Positions 1 through 10,089 of a DNA stretch of 64,000 nt are shown here, one piece after another (position 1 is the first letter of the stretch; each line of letters begins with the position of its first letter). Below the pieces are notes generated by a model. That model was given only the letters and a program-made list of their open reading frames with translations. It was not told the DNA's origin and did no database searches. Made by a program: the position numbers and the translations under genes. This stretch comes from Hordeum vulgare subsp. vulgare (lineage: Eukaryota; Streptophyta; Magnoliopsida; Poales; Poaceae), in contig NC_058520.1 of NCBI RefSeq assembly GCF_904849725.1, positions 324,085,186 through 324,149,185 on the forward strand. The letters run 5' to 3'.

Positions 1-1
1 A

Positions 2-871
2 CCCGTTGATCTTAATAACCCACAGCCTAAGGCTAGGAGATACGATAAGAATGACTTCGCTGCTAGGAAGCATGGTAAAGAAAGGGAACCATGGGTTCGG
101 AAACCCATGCCCTTTCGTCCCAAACCATCCAAGAAAAAGGATGGTGAGGATTTTGAGCGCTTTGTTGAAATGATTAGACCTGTCTTTCTGCAAATGCGTT
201 TGACAGATATGCTCAAAATGTCTCTGTATGCTAAGTACATGAAGGATATTGTGACTAATAAGAGGAGGATACCTGAGGTTGAGATTTCCACCATGCTCGC
301 TAATTATACCTTCAAGGGTGGAACTCCCAAGAAACTAGGTGATCCCGGTGTGCCCACTATACCTTGCTCCATTGAAGGTAACTACGTTAGAACTGCTTTA
401 TGCGACCTTGGAGCCGGTGTTAGTGTTATGCCTCTCTCTCTTTATCGTAGACTAGAACAGGATAAGTTGACACCCACTGAAATCTCTTTGGAAATGACCG
501 ACAAATCAACTGCTTTCCCTATCTGCATTTGCGAGGATGTGCCTGTTGTGGTTGCTAATGTCACTATCTTAACAGACTTTGTTATCTTGGATATTCCCGA
601 GGACGATGCCATGGTGGTCATCCTCGGAAGACCCTTTCCTAACACTGTAGGGGCTATTATTGATTGCAACAAAGGCCATGTCACTTTCCATGTCAACGGT
701 AATGAGCATACGATGCACTTTCTGAAGAAACAATATCGAGTATACTGCATCAATGCTATCGAAAAAACTTCATCGATTCTTATTGGGAGCTTTGAATGTC
801 CTATACCTCCTGTCAAGATGAAGTATGGTTTGCTTGTTGGGGAGATACACATCCCCATTGAGGTGACCTAG
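2..871 (+). CDS. gag C-terminus and retropepsin-like aspartic protease (5' partial)
   Basis: The frame is open from base 2 to the TAG at 869-871, so the gene enters from outside the window; the ATG at 107 is internal. The N-terminal part is basic and looks like the end of a gag protein. An aspartic protease domain follows. Its active-site loop reads CDLGAGVSVMP, where the usual form is DLGAS, and its second conserved block is ILGRPF. The family processes gag-pol in the virus-like particle by an aspartic protease acting as a dimer. The frame has no stop or shift, which is unusual here. The serine usual after DLGA is glycine, so activity is uncertain. No polymerase follows the stop. Confidence 0.85.
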   Translation, partial: PVDLNNPQPKARRYDKNDFAARKHGKEREPWVRKPMPFRPKPSKKKDGEDFERFVEMIRPVFLQMRLTDMLKMSLYAKYMKDIVTNKRRIPEVEISTMLANYTFKGGTPKKLGDPGVPTIPCSIEGNYVRTALCDLGAGVSVMPLSLYRRLEQDKLTPTEISLEMTDKSTAFPICICEDVPVVVANVTILTDFVILDIPEDDAMVVILGRPFPNTVGAIIDCNKGHVTFHVNGNEHTMHFLKKQYRVYCINAIEKTSSILIGSFECPIPPVKMKYGLLVGEIHIPIEVT

Positions 872-1651
872 TGACTATTCAAAAATTCTCCGTTCTCTTT
901 TGCGATTCGAAAAGGTTTGTCGAGGAGACTTGATCAACCTCGTTGATGGATTTCTTTCGATGACCATGAGATGGATGAATCGAGGAGTCACAAACCTCTT
1001 TTCCAAGCTTTCACCTTCGGTTGCTTAGAAGAAAAATGATAGATTTAGTTTAGTTTTCCCTGTTTTCTGTTTTAGCATCCCGTAGAAAAATACCCCGAAA
1101 ATAAAAGTTCTCTGAACGTCCTGAAAATCAGGTATGATTTTTCTGGAATTTTTGAAAAATGCTGACACGAAGAGCTAGTCTGGGGGCTGCACTAGTGGGC
1201 CACAAGCCCTAGAGGCGCGGACACCCCCCTGGCCGCGCCTACCAGGCTTGTGGGGCCCATGTGCACCCCCTCCACTCCTTCTAGCTCTCATCTGCTTCTC
1301 CTACCTCCAGAAAAAATCGTTTCGCAGCTCAAACCCGTGTTCTTGCTCTTCTTGCTGGGATTTTCGATCTCTTTGCTCAAAGCACCATTGTCCGAACTGT
1401 TTTGGGGAAATTACTCCTTGGTAAGTGACTCCTCCATTGGTCCAATTAGTTTTTTCTCTAGTGCCTTATACTTCGCATATTTTTGCTGCCTTGGTGACCA
1501 TGTTCTTGAGCTTTGCATGCTAATTTTAGCTGGTCCCAAGTAGTTTTGATGCGTAATATGGCCTCTAGGCACTTGTTGGAGTAGTTGCTACAACTTTAGT
1601 GGAGCCTTCTTCACTTTTCCTTAGAGTCACTGAAAATTTCAGAAAAGGAAG
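872..1651 (+). other. Non-coding gap between protease and ORF1, with an LTR-like segment
   Basis: No credible coding frame is present; the short frame at 1250-1543 lies in the LTR-like part. Bases about 1103-1300 resemble the Athila-1 LTR around 4751-4925. Both contain a TTTTTCTGGAATTT block, then a GC-rich hairpin, then CCTCC and AGAAAAAA. A consensus splice donor, GTAAGTGACTCC, starts near 1420. This is where pol would be expected, so the gap may mark a pol loss or an internal promoter/leader for ORF1. Confidence 0.6.
1198..1254. repeat. Internal copy of the Athila LTR hairpin
   Basis: The arms CCACAAGCC and GGCTTGTGG enclose a second pair, GAGGCGCGG and CCGCGCCT. The same arrangement occurs in the 3' LTR at 4850-4907 and in the other Athila-type LTRs, always shortly upstream of a TATA-like motif. 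No TATA motif follows this internal copy. Confidence 0.7.
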
Positions 1652-2787
1652 ATGTTCAGGAGAAACTATCATGGCTCAAGCAAGAGAGGTCCCCGTCTTG
1701 CGATTCGGGAGCCCGATCCTTATGAACCAAGGAATGCACATGTACAACCATGTGAATGGCCTTCTGATGAATTTATGATTGAGGTAGGTTTCAAAGATGA
1801 GTTTGATACACTTGTTCACAACGTCGGACTCGAAGAATTCATCTACGATAAATGTGAACAGTATGTTGCTCTCACTGCCTTGTTCGTAGATTCAAATTTT
1901 CAGTTGGCCGTGATACATCTGTACTGTTTTATCTCTATGGCAAATCGTATATCATGGATTTAGAGGATTTCAATAGAATCTGCAAGATACCTATTTGGGG
2001 TAGTCTCAATGATCCTCCTAAGTCTTCTGTTAGAGATTTTTTCTCTGGTATAACTGTTGGAGAAACTAGAGATATTACAAAGGCTACCATGGGGAGAATT
2101 CATTTTCCTTCCTTGCATTACTTTGCCCTCTTCATAGGCAGATGCATTAATGGCAAGATTGAGCATTGTCACGTCTGTGCACCAGACCTTAGTATTCTAA
2201 AGAGCACAGTAACGGGTGCTAGAAGTTTCAACATGGGAGCTATAATAGCAAGGAGGATGAATAATAATGCTAATGAAGGGGATTTCTTTGGTGGGATCTA
2301 TGCCACTCGCATAGCAAATTTTCTTGGAGTACCCATCCGCGAAGGAGATCCCCCGCTCCATACAGCTTTCCTTGACAGCGTCGCTTTGACACGCTACCAG
2401 TTCCTTGAGAGGGATGATGAATCCCTCCTATACCGTTTAATATTTAACCGGCAGCGTGTTTTCCATATTACCCTTCCTGCTCCTGCATTCTTTGACTTTT
2501 TGGTAAAACGGAGATATTACATAACTAGAGGTGAGGCACAGGAGTATGAGAGGGAGGCAAAGGCTGCTCGTCTCCATGAGGCAGCTATTCAGGGAGTGGC
2601 TCCAACGCTTCCGTATAACCCCCATTATGATTTTGGGTGTCGCCCGGACCATCCTTGGGAGTATACCAACTTAGGCCAAAAGCCTAAGCTTGGGGGAGTA
2701 CGTGTTTCTCACCGACTTTATATTCTTGCTTATGCTTTCACTTTGTTAGTCGGTGTTCACACTTTGCCACTGTATCATCCATGCTAG
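1652..2787 (+). pseudogene. Athila ORF1-type protein, frameshifted
   Basis: A first frame (1652-1963, about 103 aa) and a second (1954-2787, 277 aa) together give one protein. It carries features of the retrotransposon ORF1 protein family described from Arabidopsis Athila: the opening block with PRLAIREPDPYEP, then MDLEDFNRICKIP, and later FFGGIYATRIANFLG. The reading frame changes near 1895-1905. Past that point the second frame reads FYLYGKSYIMDLEDF in line with the first, so a 1-base indel broke the gene. The C-terminal third is charged and probably coiled (residues EYEREAKAARLHEAA). It occupies the env-like position, but no signal peptide or membrane anchor is evident. Its biochemical role in the family is not established. 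Confidence 0.78.
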
Positions 2788-4599
2788 TTTATTTATTTTT
2801 CTCATTTTCTTTTTTGTGTGTCTGTCTAGTTTGAGAAAAGCCAAGAGATTTTCTTTTCTTCTTTTGCTTGTTGGAAGCTTTCCCGTGTAAATAGTTTTGT
2901 TTTTCTTTGGGTCAAGGTAGAAGACCATGGTTACAATGTTTAGTGGCTCTCGCATGCATATATGTTTATCTGTTAAAGAGGCATATTATTTTGTCTTCTC
3001 CTTTGTGTTTGCCTGCAGATTCCAACGTAGTTCAATGCACGAGCACTCTTATTATTGTTCACATCGTTCGATCATGCAAGTGAAAGGCAATAATGACGAT
3101 ATATGATGAAGTGACTCAGCCTGGAAAAGCTGGTATGAACTTGATCTATTTTGTTTTTGTAAATATGACTAGCTCATCGTTCTGAATTCAGCTTTGTTCT
3201 GAGAGAAACCTGTTTGCAATGAAAACTTAGAGATCATAGTTGCTGATGCCATGCTTAATTGGCTATGAGCTTATAATGGTTTGTCTTGGATGCCCACATG
3301 AATGTTGAGATGACTATGATGTAGTATGATAGGATGTATCCTCCTTTGAATGATTCAAGTGGCTTGACTTGGCGCATGTTCACGCATGTAGTTGAAACAA
3401 AATCAACATAGCCTCTATGATATTCATGTTCATGGTGATTTATGTCCTACTCATGCTTGCACTCAATGTTAGTTAATCTCAATGCATTTTGATGACTGTT
3501 GTCGCTCTCTAGTTTGTCGCTTCCCAGTCTTTTGCCAGCCTTCACTTGTACTAAGCGGGAATACTGCTTGTGCATCCACTTCCATGAATCCAAAGTTGTT
3601 CTAGATGAGTCCACCATACCTACCTATATGCGGTATCTACCTGCCGTTCCAAGTAAATTTGCATGTGCCACTCTCTAAACCTTCAATAAATAATCTGTTT
3701 TCCATGCCCGAACCGCTCATGTGGTGACAGGGGGCTATCAGTATCTTCCAGGCTAGGCGTGTTATCCTTGATATGTGTTTATTCACTATCATTCACGAGA
3801 AAGGGGCCGGTAATTGTAATGCCCAGTTCCATGCTCAAATTGAAAAGATAATTGCAAACAAAACTCCCCCAGGATTGATGTTGCTATGGACGGCACCCGA
3901 GTATTCGGCTAGTCGTGGAGTGTGATTGATCGGTGGTGGGGGAGTCAAAAATTTACTTTTCTGTTTGGGAACCGCCTATAGCATGTGTAGCGTGGAAGAT
4001 GGTGAGAACTCTTAGTCATTGCGTTGACAATGAAAGCATGCCACCCAAAATTATTATCTCTGTTTTCAAACCTTGAGCTCTGGCACCTCTGCAAATCAAT
4101 GCTTCCCTCTGCGAAGGTCCTATCTATTTATGTTCCTCTTGAGTCATCCTCCTCTTATAAAAGCACCAATTAGAGAGCACCTCTGTCATTTTTATGCTTT
4201 GCTTTTAACTGTGTTGAGTATGACTGTGACTGGATCTTCTTTGCCATGAACTACAATGTTTAGTCAGCCCGTGGCCTTTGAAGGTGCTCGCATTTATGTT
4301 TTGCAGTCTTAGAAAAAGCTAGCGAGATACCATCTGTTCGTACTGCTTCATGTTGTTTTGATTGAAGTGTTCACGTTTGAGTCTTATTATTATTTGCTCG
4401 CTAGTTGATTATGCCATTGATATGAGTTTACCGTGATACCTAGATGTCATTTGCTTATGGGGTTAGCTTGTGATCTTGCTGAAATTCTGGTTATGATTAA
4501 TACATAGTTGCAACAACAAGATCAAACAGAGTTCGTAAAAGTTTTTCTTTTGTCTCTTTCAGTTTTCCAACTGAATTGCTTGAGGACAAGCAAGGCTTT
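2788..4599 (+). other. Long non-coding 3' region of Athila-1
   Basis: No frame of coding quality is present on either strand. A TATAAAAG motif occurs at 4156-4163. A G-rich run near 3931-3948 (GGTGGTGGGGGAG) resembles a second purine tract. This is consistent with the long 3' leader between the last gene and the LTR in this group. Confidence 0.6.
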
Positions 4600-4613
4600 A
4601 AGCTAGGGGGAGT
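4600..4613 (+). other. Polypurine tract of Athila-1
   Basis: The run AAGCTAGGGGGAG lies directly before the LTR start TGATACG. This is the expected position for priming plus-strand DNA synthesis. Confidence 0.75.
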
Positions 4614-4849
4614 TGATACGTCTCCGTCGTATCTACTTTTCCGAACTCGTTTGCCCTTGTTTTGGACTCTAATTTGCATGATTTGAATGGAACTAACCCG
4701 GACTAACGCTATTTCCAGCAGAATTGCCATGGTGTTGTTTTTGCGCAGACATAAAAGTTCTCGAAATGACCTGGAAATTTACGGAGAATTTTTCTGGAAT
4801 TTATGAAAAATACCGGCGCAAGAATCAGCGGAGGAAGTGGAGCCGTGAG

Positions 4850-4907
4850 CCCACAAGCCTACCAGGCGCGGGCCCCCTCCCTGGCCACGCCTGGCAGGCT
4901 TGTGGGG
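4850..4907. repeat. LTR hairpin upstream of the TATA-like motif (Athila-1)
   Basis: Outer arms are CCACAAGCCT and AGGCTTGTGG. Inner arms are CCAGGCG and CGCCTGG, with GGCC near the loop. Equivalent hairpins occur at 46707-46760, 51895-51949 and 59398-59450. Confidence 0.75.
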
Positions 4908-5749
4908 CCCACAAAGCTCCACCGCCTCCAAATCCAGCTCTATTTAGTCCGTTCCATCTGGAAAAAAATCAAGGAGAAGAGTTCATGGCGTTTCAAGATA
5001 CGGAGGCGCCGCCACCTCCTGTTCTTCTTCTGGCGGGCAGGTCTGGAGTCCATTCTGGGCTCCGGAGAGGGGAGATCGTCGCGATCGTCATCATCAACCT
5101 TCCTTCATCGCCAATTCCATAATTCTCTTCACCTTTCGTGAGTAATCTCATCGTTGGCTTGCTGGACGGTGATGGGTTGGATGAGATCTATCATGTAATC
5201 GAGTTAGTTTTGACGGGGATTGATCCCTAGTATCCACTATGTTCTGAGATTGATGTTGCTACTACTTTGCCATGCTTAATGCTTGTCACTAGGGTCCGAG
5301 TGCCATGATTTCAGATCTGAACCTATTATGTTGTTGCCAATATATGTGTGTCCTTGATCCTATCTAGCAAGTTATAGTCACCCACTATGTGTTATGACCC
5401 GGCAACCACGGAGTGACAATAGCCAGAACCACTCCCGGAGATGACCATAGTATGAGGAGTTCATGTATTCACCAAGTGTTAATGCGTTGGTCCGGTTCTT
5501 TATTAAAAGGAGAACCCTAATATCCCGTAGTTTCCATTAGGACCCCGCTGCCACGGGAGGGATTGACAATAGATGTCATGCAAGTTCTTTTCCATAAGCA
5601 CGTATGACTACATACGGAATACATGCCTACATTAGATTGACGAGCTGGAGCTAGTTACTTATCTCTCCGTGTTATAACTGTTGCATGATGAATAACATCC
5701 GACATAATCATCCATCACCAATCCAATGCCTACGAGTCTTTTCCTACTG

Positions 5750-5905
5750 GTCCTTGCTACTTTACTTTGTCGCTACTGCTGTCACGGCTGCTGCTGTTAA
5801 TCTGTTGCTACTGTTGTTACTCTGTTGCTACTTTTGTCACTTTGCTACTACTGGTTACTGTTGCTACTGCTGCTATCACACTACTTTGCTACTGATACTT
5901 TGCTG
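5750..5905. repeat. TGCTACT/TGTTGCTACT minisatellite in the Athila-1 LTR
   Basis: Degenerate, imperfectly spaced repeats of TTGCTACT with variants TTGTTACT and CTGCTGTC fill the segment. They create spurious leucine/tyrosine-rich frames. Confidence 0.7.
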
Positions 5906-6059
5906 CAGACACTAAATCTTTTAGGTGTGGTTGAATTGACAACTCAACTGCTAATACTTGAGAATATTCTTTGGCTTCCCCTTGAGTCGAATCAATTAAT
6001 TTGGGTTGAATACTCTACCCTCGAAAACGGTTGCGATCCCCTATACTTGTGGGTTATCA

Positions 6060-8128
6060 AGGGAGAAGAAGAAGATCTGGAGGAGGAGGTAAGCGACTCC
6101 TCCCAGACGAAGAAAAGAGCGGCGTTCGAAGACACCGAGGGAGATCCAGCTCCTTTTGCTCCAAAGAAGCAATGGAGGACCCCCACGGTCCTATTTGAAG
6201 ATATTCCAAACTCGGACAAGGATTCCGAGGATGAAGCACCGGTCCCTCGGAGGACCATCGGGGTGTACTTATCAAAAATCCAGACACTCCATTCCTTTAA
6301 GTGTTGACGTTCTAACTAGGCCCATTTTATGTATTGAGACTCCAGCATGACTTCCCCAGCTATCAAATTTCGGAGGGGGATTCCTTGCCCGAAAATCTAG
6401 CTGAAAGCGGGACTGGCTCATTCCACATACCTCCCCCTGTTACCAAGGAGATTGGGGAGGTGGTATCTACAGGGGCCCCCCTACACCAGAAACTACGGCC
6501 GAGGGCGACGATATTATGGTCGAGGTTGACACCTCGGCCACAAAGGACCAGGAGGATGAATCCCTCTAGACAAGATAGGAAGGAGGGTCCGGACCCTCTA
6601 GGTCTCTCCGAAGACAACTCCAGAGGCTCCACCCTCTCCAATGCTATCAGTAGTAGTCTCTCCATGAAGGGAGACTGATACGGCGCACCCGGAGCCATAC
6701 TCAACGGAGCAACTCCGAACTGGGTGGCCTGCCCTGAGGGAGGAGGGTCTCAACGAATCTTCCGTTCCTAAAGTGTGCCGCACTCATCTGAGTGCAGTTT
6801 GCAAAGCATTCAGTCTGTTGATAACGGTCTGGACGAAGCTTTTGGTGCGGTGTTGGCACGCATCAATGTAATTCGCATACTTATTTCCTGTAAAAGTGAT
6901 TCTGTTTATTACATTCTGTATAAGCAATATTATGCCTAGTAGCTCCTGTGTCATGTCTGAGTGAGAAAAACTCATGTGGGGGTCAGAATAGTTTGGAAAA
7001 AGTTGTGTGTAGCCCCCAAGACTCTGGTGAGTTTATAAGAAACATCCTACTAGAGGATTTTGAAAAATCTGAGAACTATAGAAGTTTGAAAATGTCTCTT
7101 CTGCATGCCTCTACGTTAGTCGCATCCCCCAAATCCATGGACTTGGTGGAAATTAACCGGGAACTAAAGGTTTCCGAGGAGGAGTTGGACTGCATCAACA
7201 AGCGGTTTCAAGATGCACAAAGTAAGTGTTTGATATTTTTGTCTCTAAATATATTTTGTTTGAATGACCATCACAACTCTTGCTGCTAATGTTGAGCAGC
7301 TTAAAGCCGAACTGGACAAGGCCAAGCAGGAGGCGGTCGAACAAAGAGCGGTGACCGCACAGGCCAAGGCTGCTAGCGAGATATCCGCGGCCCGGGTTAG
7401 TGAAGTCGAACAAGAGCTCAAGGAGGCCATCAAGAAAAATGAGGCCCTTGGACAGAAGAACAAATAAACCTCTTCTGAGCTGACCTTGGTAACCGCCGCA
7501 CTCCAAGAAGCGCGGAACGAGGCACGCGATCTTCGAAGAGAGATCCATCAGATCAAGCAAATTGCAGATGGTAAGAGATATTTATTATAGTGTACAATCG
7601 GCGGACGAAGATATGCATTGCTTACTCGAGTGTGGAGTTCTCCAGGTACAATTGCGGATCTCCTGAAGAATGCGGCAGAAGCTGTGAAGCACTATGCATA
7701 TCAGGAGGATGCTACCCAGCAAAGGCTTTACTGGGCACAATTTCAAGCCCCAGAGCAACCCGTGCTTGTCTCCGATTAGTTGGAACAACTTATGGAGCTA
7801 CACAAGATGACATAATTGGCCATGAAAGATCTGTCATCTGGACATGGACGACAGATCCGCTGCTGAGCAGCTATTTTGGCCCGATGCAAAAGTTGATTGC
7901 TTATGCGCTCAAATTGACTTCATGAAGCGCTCTCTAAGCATCGAGGGAGCTCGGTTGGCCTTTGCAAGGACGATGATGCACTAGAAAGAGGTGGAGCCTT
8001 TGAAGATAGCCACTGTGCCTCCATCGTGCGGAAAGGAGCATAGACGCCTAGAACTGTATTTCTCCTCTACTATGGAAGTTGTTCGGGCTATAGAAGAGCA
8101 ATGTTCCAAATATTTGATCTTCGATTGA
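6060..8128 (+). pseudogene. C-terminal half of Tat antisense gene ('putative gypsy type transposon')
   Basis: Directly after the Athila-1 LTR, exon-like pieces spell an acidic, low-complexity region (DTEGDPAPFAPKK, SEGDSLPENLAESGTGSFH). A long coiled coil follows (ELKVSEEELDCINKRFQDA, AANVEQLKAELDKAKQEA), then ALQEARNEARDLRREI, and after another interval TIADLLKNAAEAVKHY. GT...AG intervals separate them near 7221-7300 and 7571-7652. Tat-lineage elements carry such a gene antisense near the 3' LTR, with a conserved N-terminal domain that is missing here. Several frameshifts and stops (for example TAA at 7465-7467) make it non-functional. The end near 8128 is inferred from loss of coding character. 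Confidence 0.65.
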
Positions 8129-8411
8129 AAATATTATATTGTAAAAAAGTTGTATGATACAATGCCTTTTATTTTTTTATGACAGACCATGTCTTTTTAA
8201 TTTCAACTCCTAGGTGGTTGTTTTAATACTCAAAGTTTCCCGTCGTCGGATTTAGCCCCCTGTCAGGTACTAGCGGGGGTGTTTTCAGCAACCACATTGT
8301 TACTCTTAGCCAACATCTTGGCACCCTAAGGCGGTAATGTGGGAGAAAACCATGCAATCGGAGTATGTGGTTTTACATCTTTCATTTAACCATAGGATCT
8401 TGACTGCGGGT

Positions 8412-9113
8412 TGTCGGGGCTCTTGGACCGGGGGTACCCAGGCCGGCCTGCCTGCGACCCACGTCCTTGTGCATGCTCTCGGCCCGGGGATGCTCCCTAT
8501 TAAGGACCAGGGGTCTGACCCTCATGAGGGCCTCTCCTCGTAAGGGGTTGATCATGGATTTCTCCCCAAGTTGTTTCCCGTGAGGCTCGCAGGAAGGATG
8601 CGCCTCGTGACGTTCCTCCCCCAAGGGGCGGACTTACCAAGGGCGGCGTGCCGAGGTCGCACTGTCCAATCTCCTCACGTGGGTGACCTGAGCCACGCTG
8701 CACGACACCAGGGTTGGTGCCAGCGGGCACGGATACTGAAGCTTTCCCTTTTGGTGCTAAGGGAGACAAGCCAGCTGCGAGTTCCTAAAGCGACACCCAA
8801 AGGTTTCCCGATCGGTGCTAGAGGCCCAACGCTGGGGGCTCGGTAGGACGGAGGTCATCCCCGAGCCCAGAAACACATCATGGAGAAGGGCTTTTGCAGG
8901 CGTAGGCCACCTTTGTTAGGGCATGCCGCAGTCATATCCCTATTCAAAATGTCCGTTGTGGCAACCCTTCCCACCAATTGTGTTTTCGTGGAACAGGACC
9001 AAGGCGAGTATAAAAGAGAGGCCCGACCTCTGTAGTAGGGATGGGCTCCCCATGGTTTTGAGACTAGGGCAAGAACCCGCCTTTGTATTCGTCTTCCACC
9101 TCAAGCAATCAAT
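8412..9113 (+). repeat. 5' LTR of Tat-2, first segment
   Basis: It starts TGTCGGGG and aligns with the 3' LTR from 43750 (shared GGGGGTACCCAGGCC, then CCCCAAGGGGC). A TATA box, TATAAAAG, lies at 9009-9016. CACTA-1 interrupts it after AAT at 9111-9113. Confidence 0.85.
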
Positions 9114-9720
9114 CAGTACTGAAATTCAGAAATTTGCCGTCTGCCATGGCGGACGGCAAAGGGGGTAACCACTGACGGCAAAGGCTTTGCCGTCGGTCAG
9201 CAGACGGCAAAGTAGATGGCAAAAAAATCCGGTGAAGAGGTTCTTTGCCATCAGCTTTCTTTAAGCGGACGACAAAGAATCTTTGCCATGAGGGGGCAGA
9301 CGGCAAAATAAATGGGACGGCACATACACCAATGGCCCCGTTAAGTGTTAACGGGAGGCCTCCTCTCTTTGCCGTATGCCATCCCCCCTTTGCCATGTGG
9401 GGGAAGACGGCAAAGGGGGGAACCAGGCCCCTCTCTCTCCCCTATTTTCCATCTGCCATCCCCCCTTTGCCATGCGGGGGCACACGGCAAAGAGGGGAGA
9501 GAGAGGGGGCTGGTTCCCCCCTTTTCCATGTGGGGGCAGACGGGAACGGGGGGAACCAGCCCCCTCTCTCTCCCCTCTTTGTCGTCTGCCATCCCCCCTT
9601 TGCCATGTGGGAGCAGACGGCAAAGGGGGGGAACCAGCCCCCCCTCTCTCCCCCTTTGCCGTCTGCCATCACCCCTTTGCCATGTGGGGGCAGACGGCAA
9701 AGGTGGGCACCAGCCCCTTT
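9114..9720. repeat. CACTA-1 left subterminal repeats
   Basis: Repeated TTTGCCGTCTGCC and GACGGCAAAG motifs occur in both orientations. From 9368 they form about 80-bp units, each a small palindrome (TTTGCCATGTGGGGGCAGAC) followed by a run of C and CTCTCTCCC. In En/Spm-type elements such repeats bind the TNP1-type protein. Frames on both strands here are by-products. Confidence 0.85.
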
Positions 9721-10089
9721 TTAATTTATTTCTTATTATATCCAGCATTTTTCACAATAATCAGGATATATATATATATATAAATTTTACATAAATAAAT
9801 TTCTTTCCGTACTCATAACCATATTAAAATAACTTTCATCCGTAGTACATACATATTATGCAAGTTGCATCCGTACCAAACCATATATTACACCAGTTCC
9901 ATCCACATGAATAAAAAATTTCATATATATATCCATATACTACAATAGTTTCAATACAAGCTTCCATGAAGCCATGGTACAAGAAATCATCTTCAAGCAT
10001 TCCATCAATATAATCCAAGCTTCCCGTGAAGTGAATGTAATCTGCAAAATGACAAATAAGAAAGTTAGAAGAATAATACTAGATGAAGA
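9721..10089. other. AT-rich stretch of CACTA-1
   Basis: It is AT-rich with a short (TA)n run near 9767-9781 and no coding frame. A closely similar block is present in CACTA-2 at about 28801-29160. Confidence 0.6.

Larger units (their letters stand above)
1..6059 (+). mobile_element. Athila-type Gypsy LTR retrotransposon, right part (Athila-1)
   Basis: The 5' LTR and most of gag lie left of the window. What is seen, in order, is the end of gag-protease, a non-coding gap, an Athila ORF1-type gene, a long non-coding stretch, a purine tract and a complete 3' LTR. Reverse transcriptase, RNase H and integrase should follow the protease but are absent, so the element is non-autonomous or internally deleted. 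The LTR ends are TGATA and TATCA. The 5-bp target duplication cannot be checked because the left end is missing. Placement in the Athila group rests on the ORF1 protein and LTR style; no family name is asserted. Confidence 0.88.
4614..6059 (+). repeat. 3' LTR of Athila-1 (1,446 bp)
   Basis: It starts TGATACGTCTCC and ends GGGTTATCA, giving TG...CA ends inside a TGATA/TATCA inverted repeat. A hairpin at 4850-4907 precedes a TATTTAG TATA-like motif near 4934. A TGCTACT-rich minisatellite occupies about 5750-5905. Small frames inside the LTR (for example 4724-5122 and 5685-6307) are chance frames. Confidence 0.85.

Noticed and set aside
442..858. Minus-strand 138-aa frame opposite the protease
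   Set aside because: It is the shadow of the well-supported gag-protease frame on the plus strand.
4724..5141. Possible small genes inside the Athila-1 LTR
   Set aside because: They lie within LTR U3/R sequence, overlap each other in different frames and have no family resemblance.
9245..9794. Regularly spaced repeats resembling a CRISPR-like array, with long overlapping frames on both strands
   Set aside because: Units are palindromic TTTGCCGTC subterminal repeats of a CACTA element and there are no unique spacers. The frames result from the repeat and overlap on both strands.
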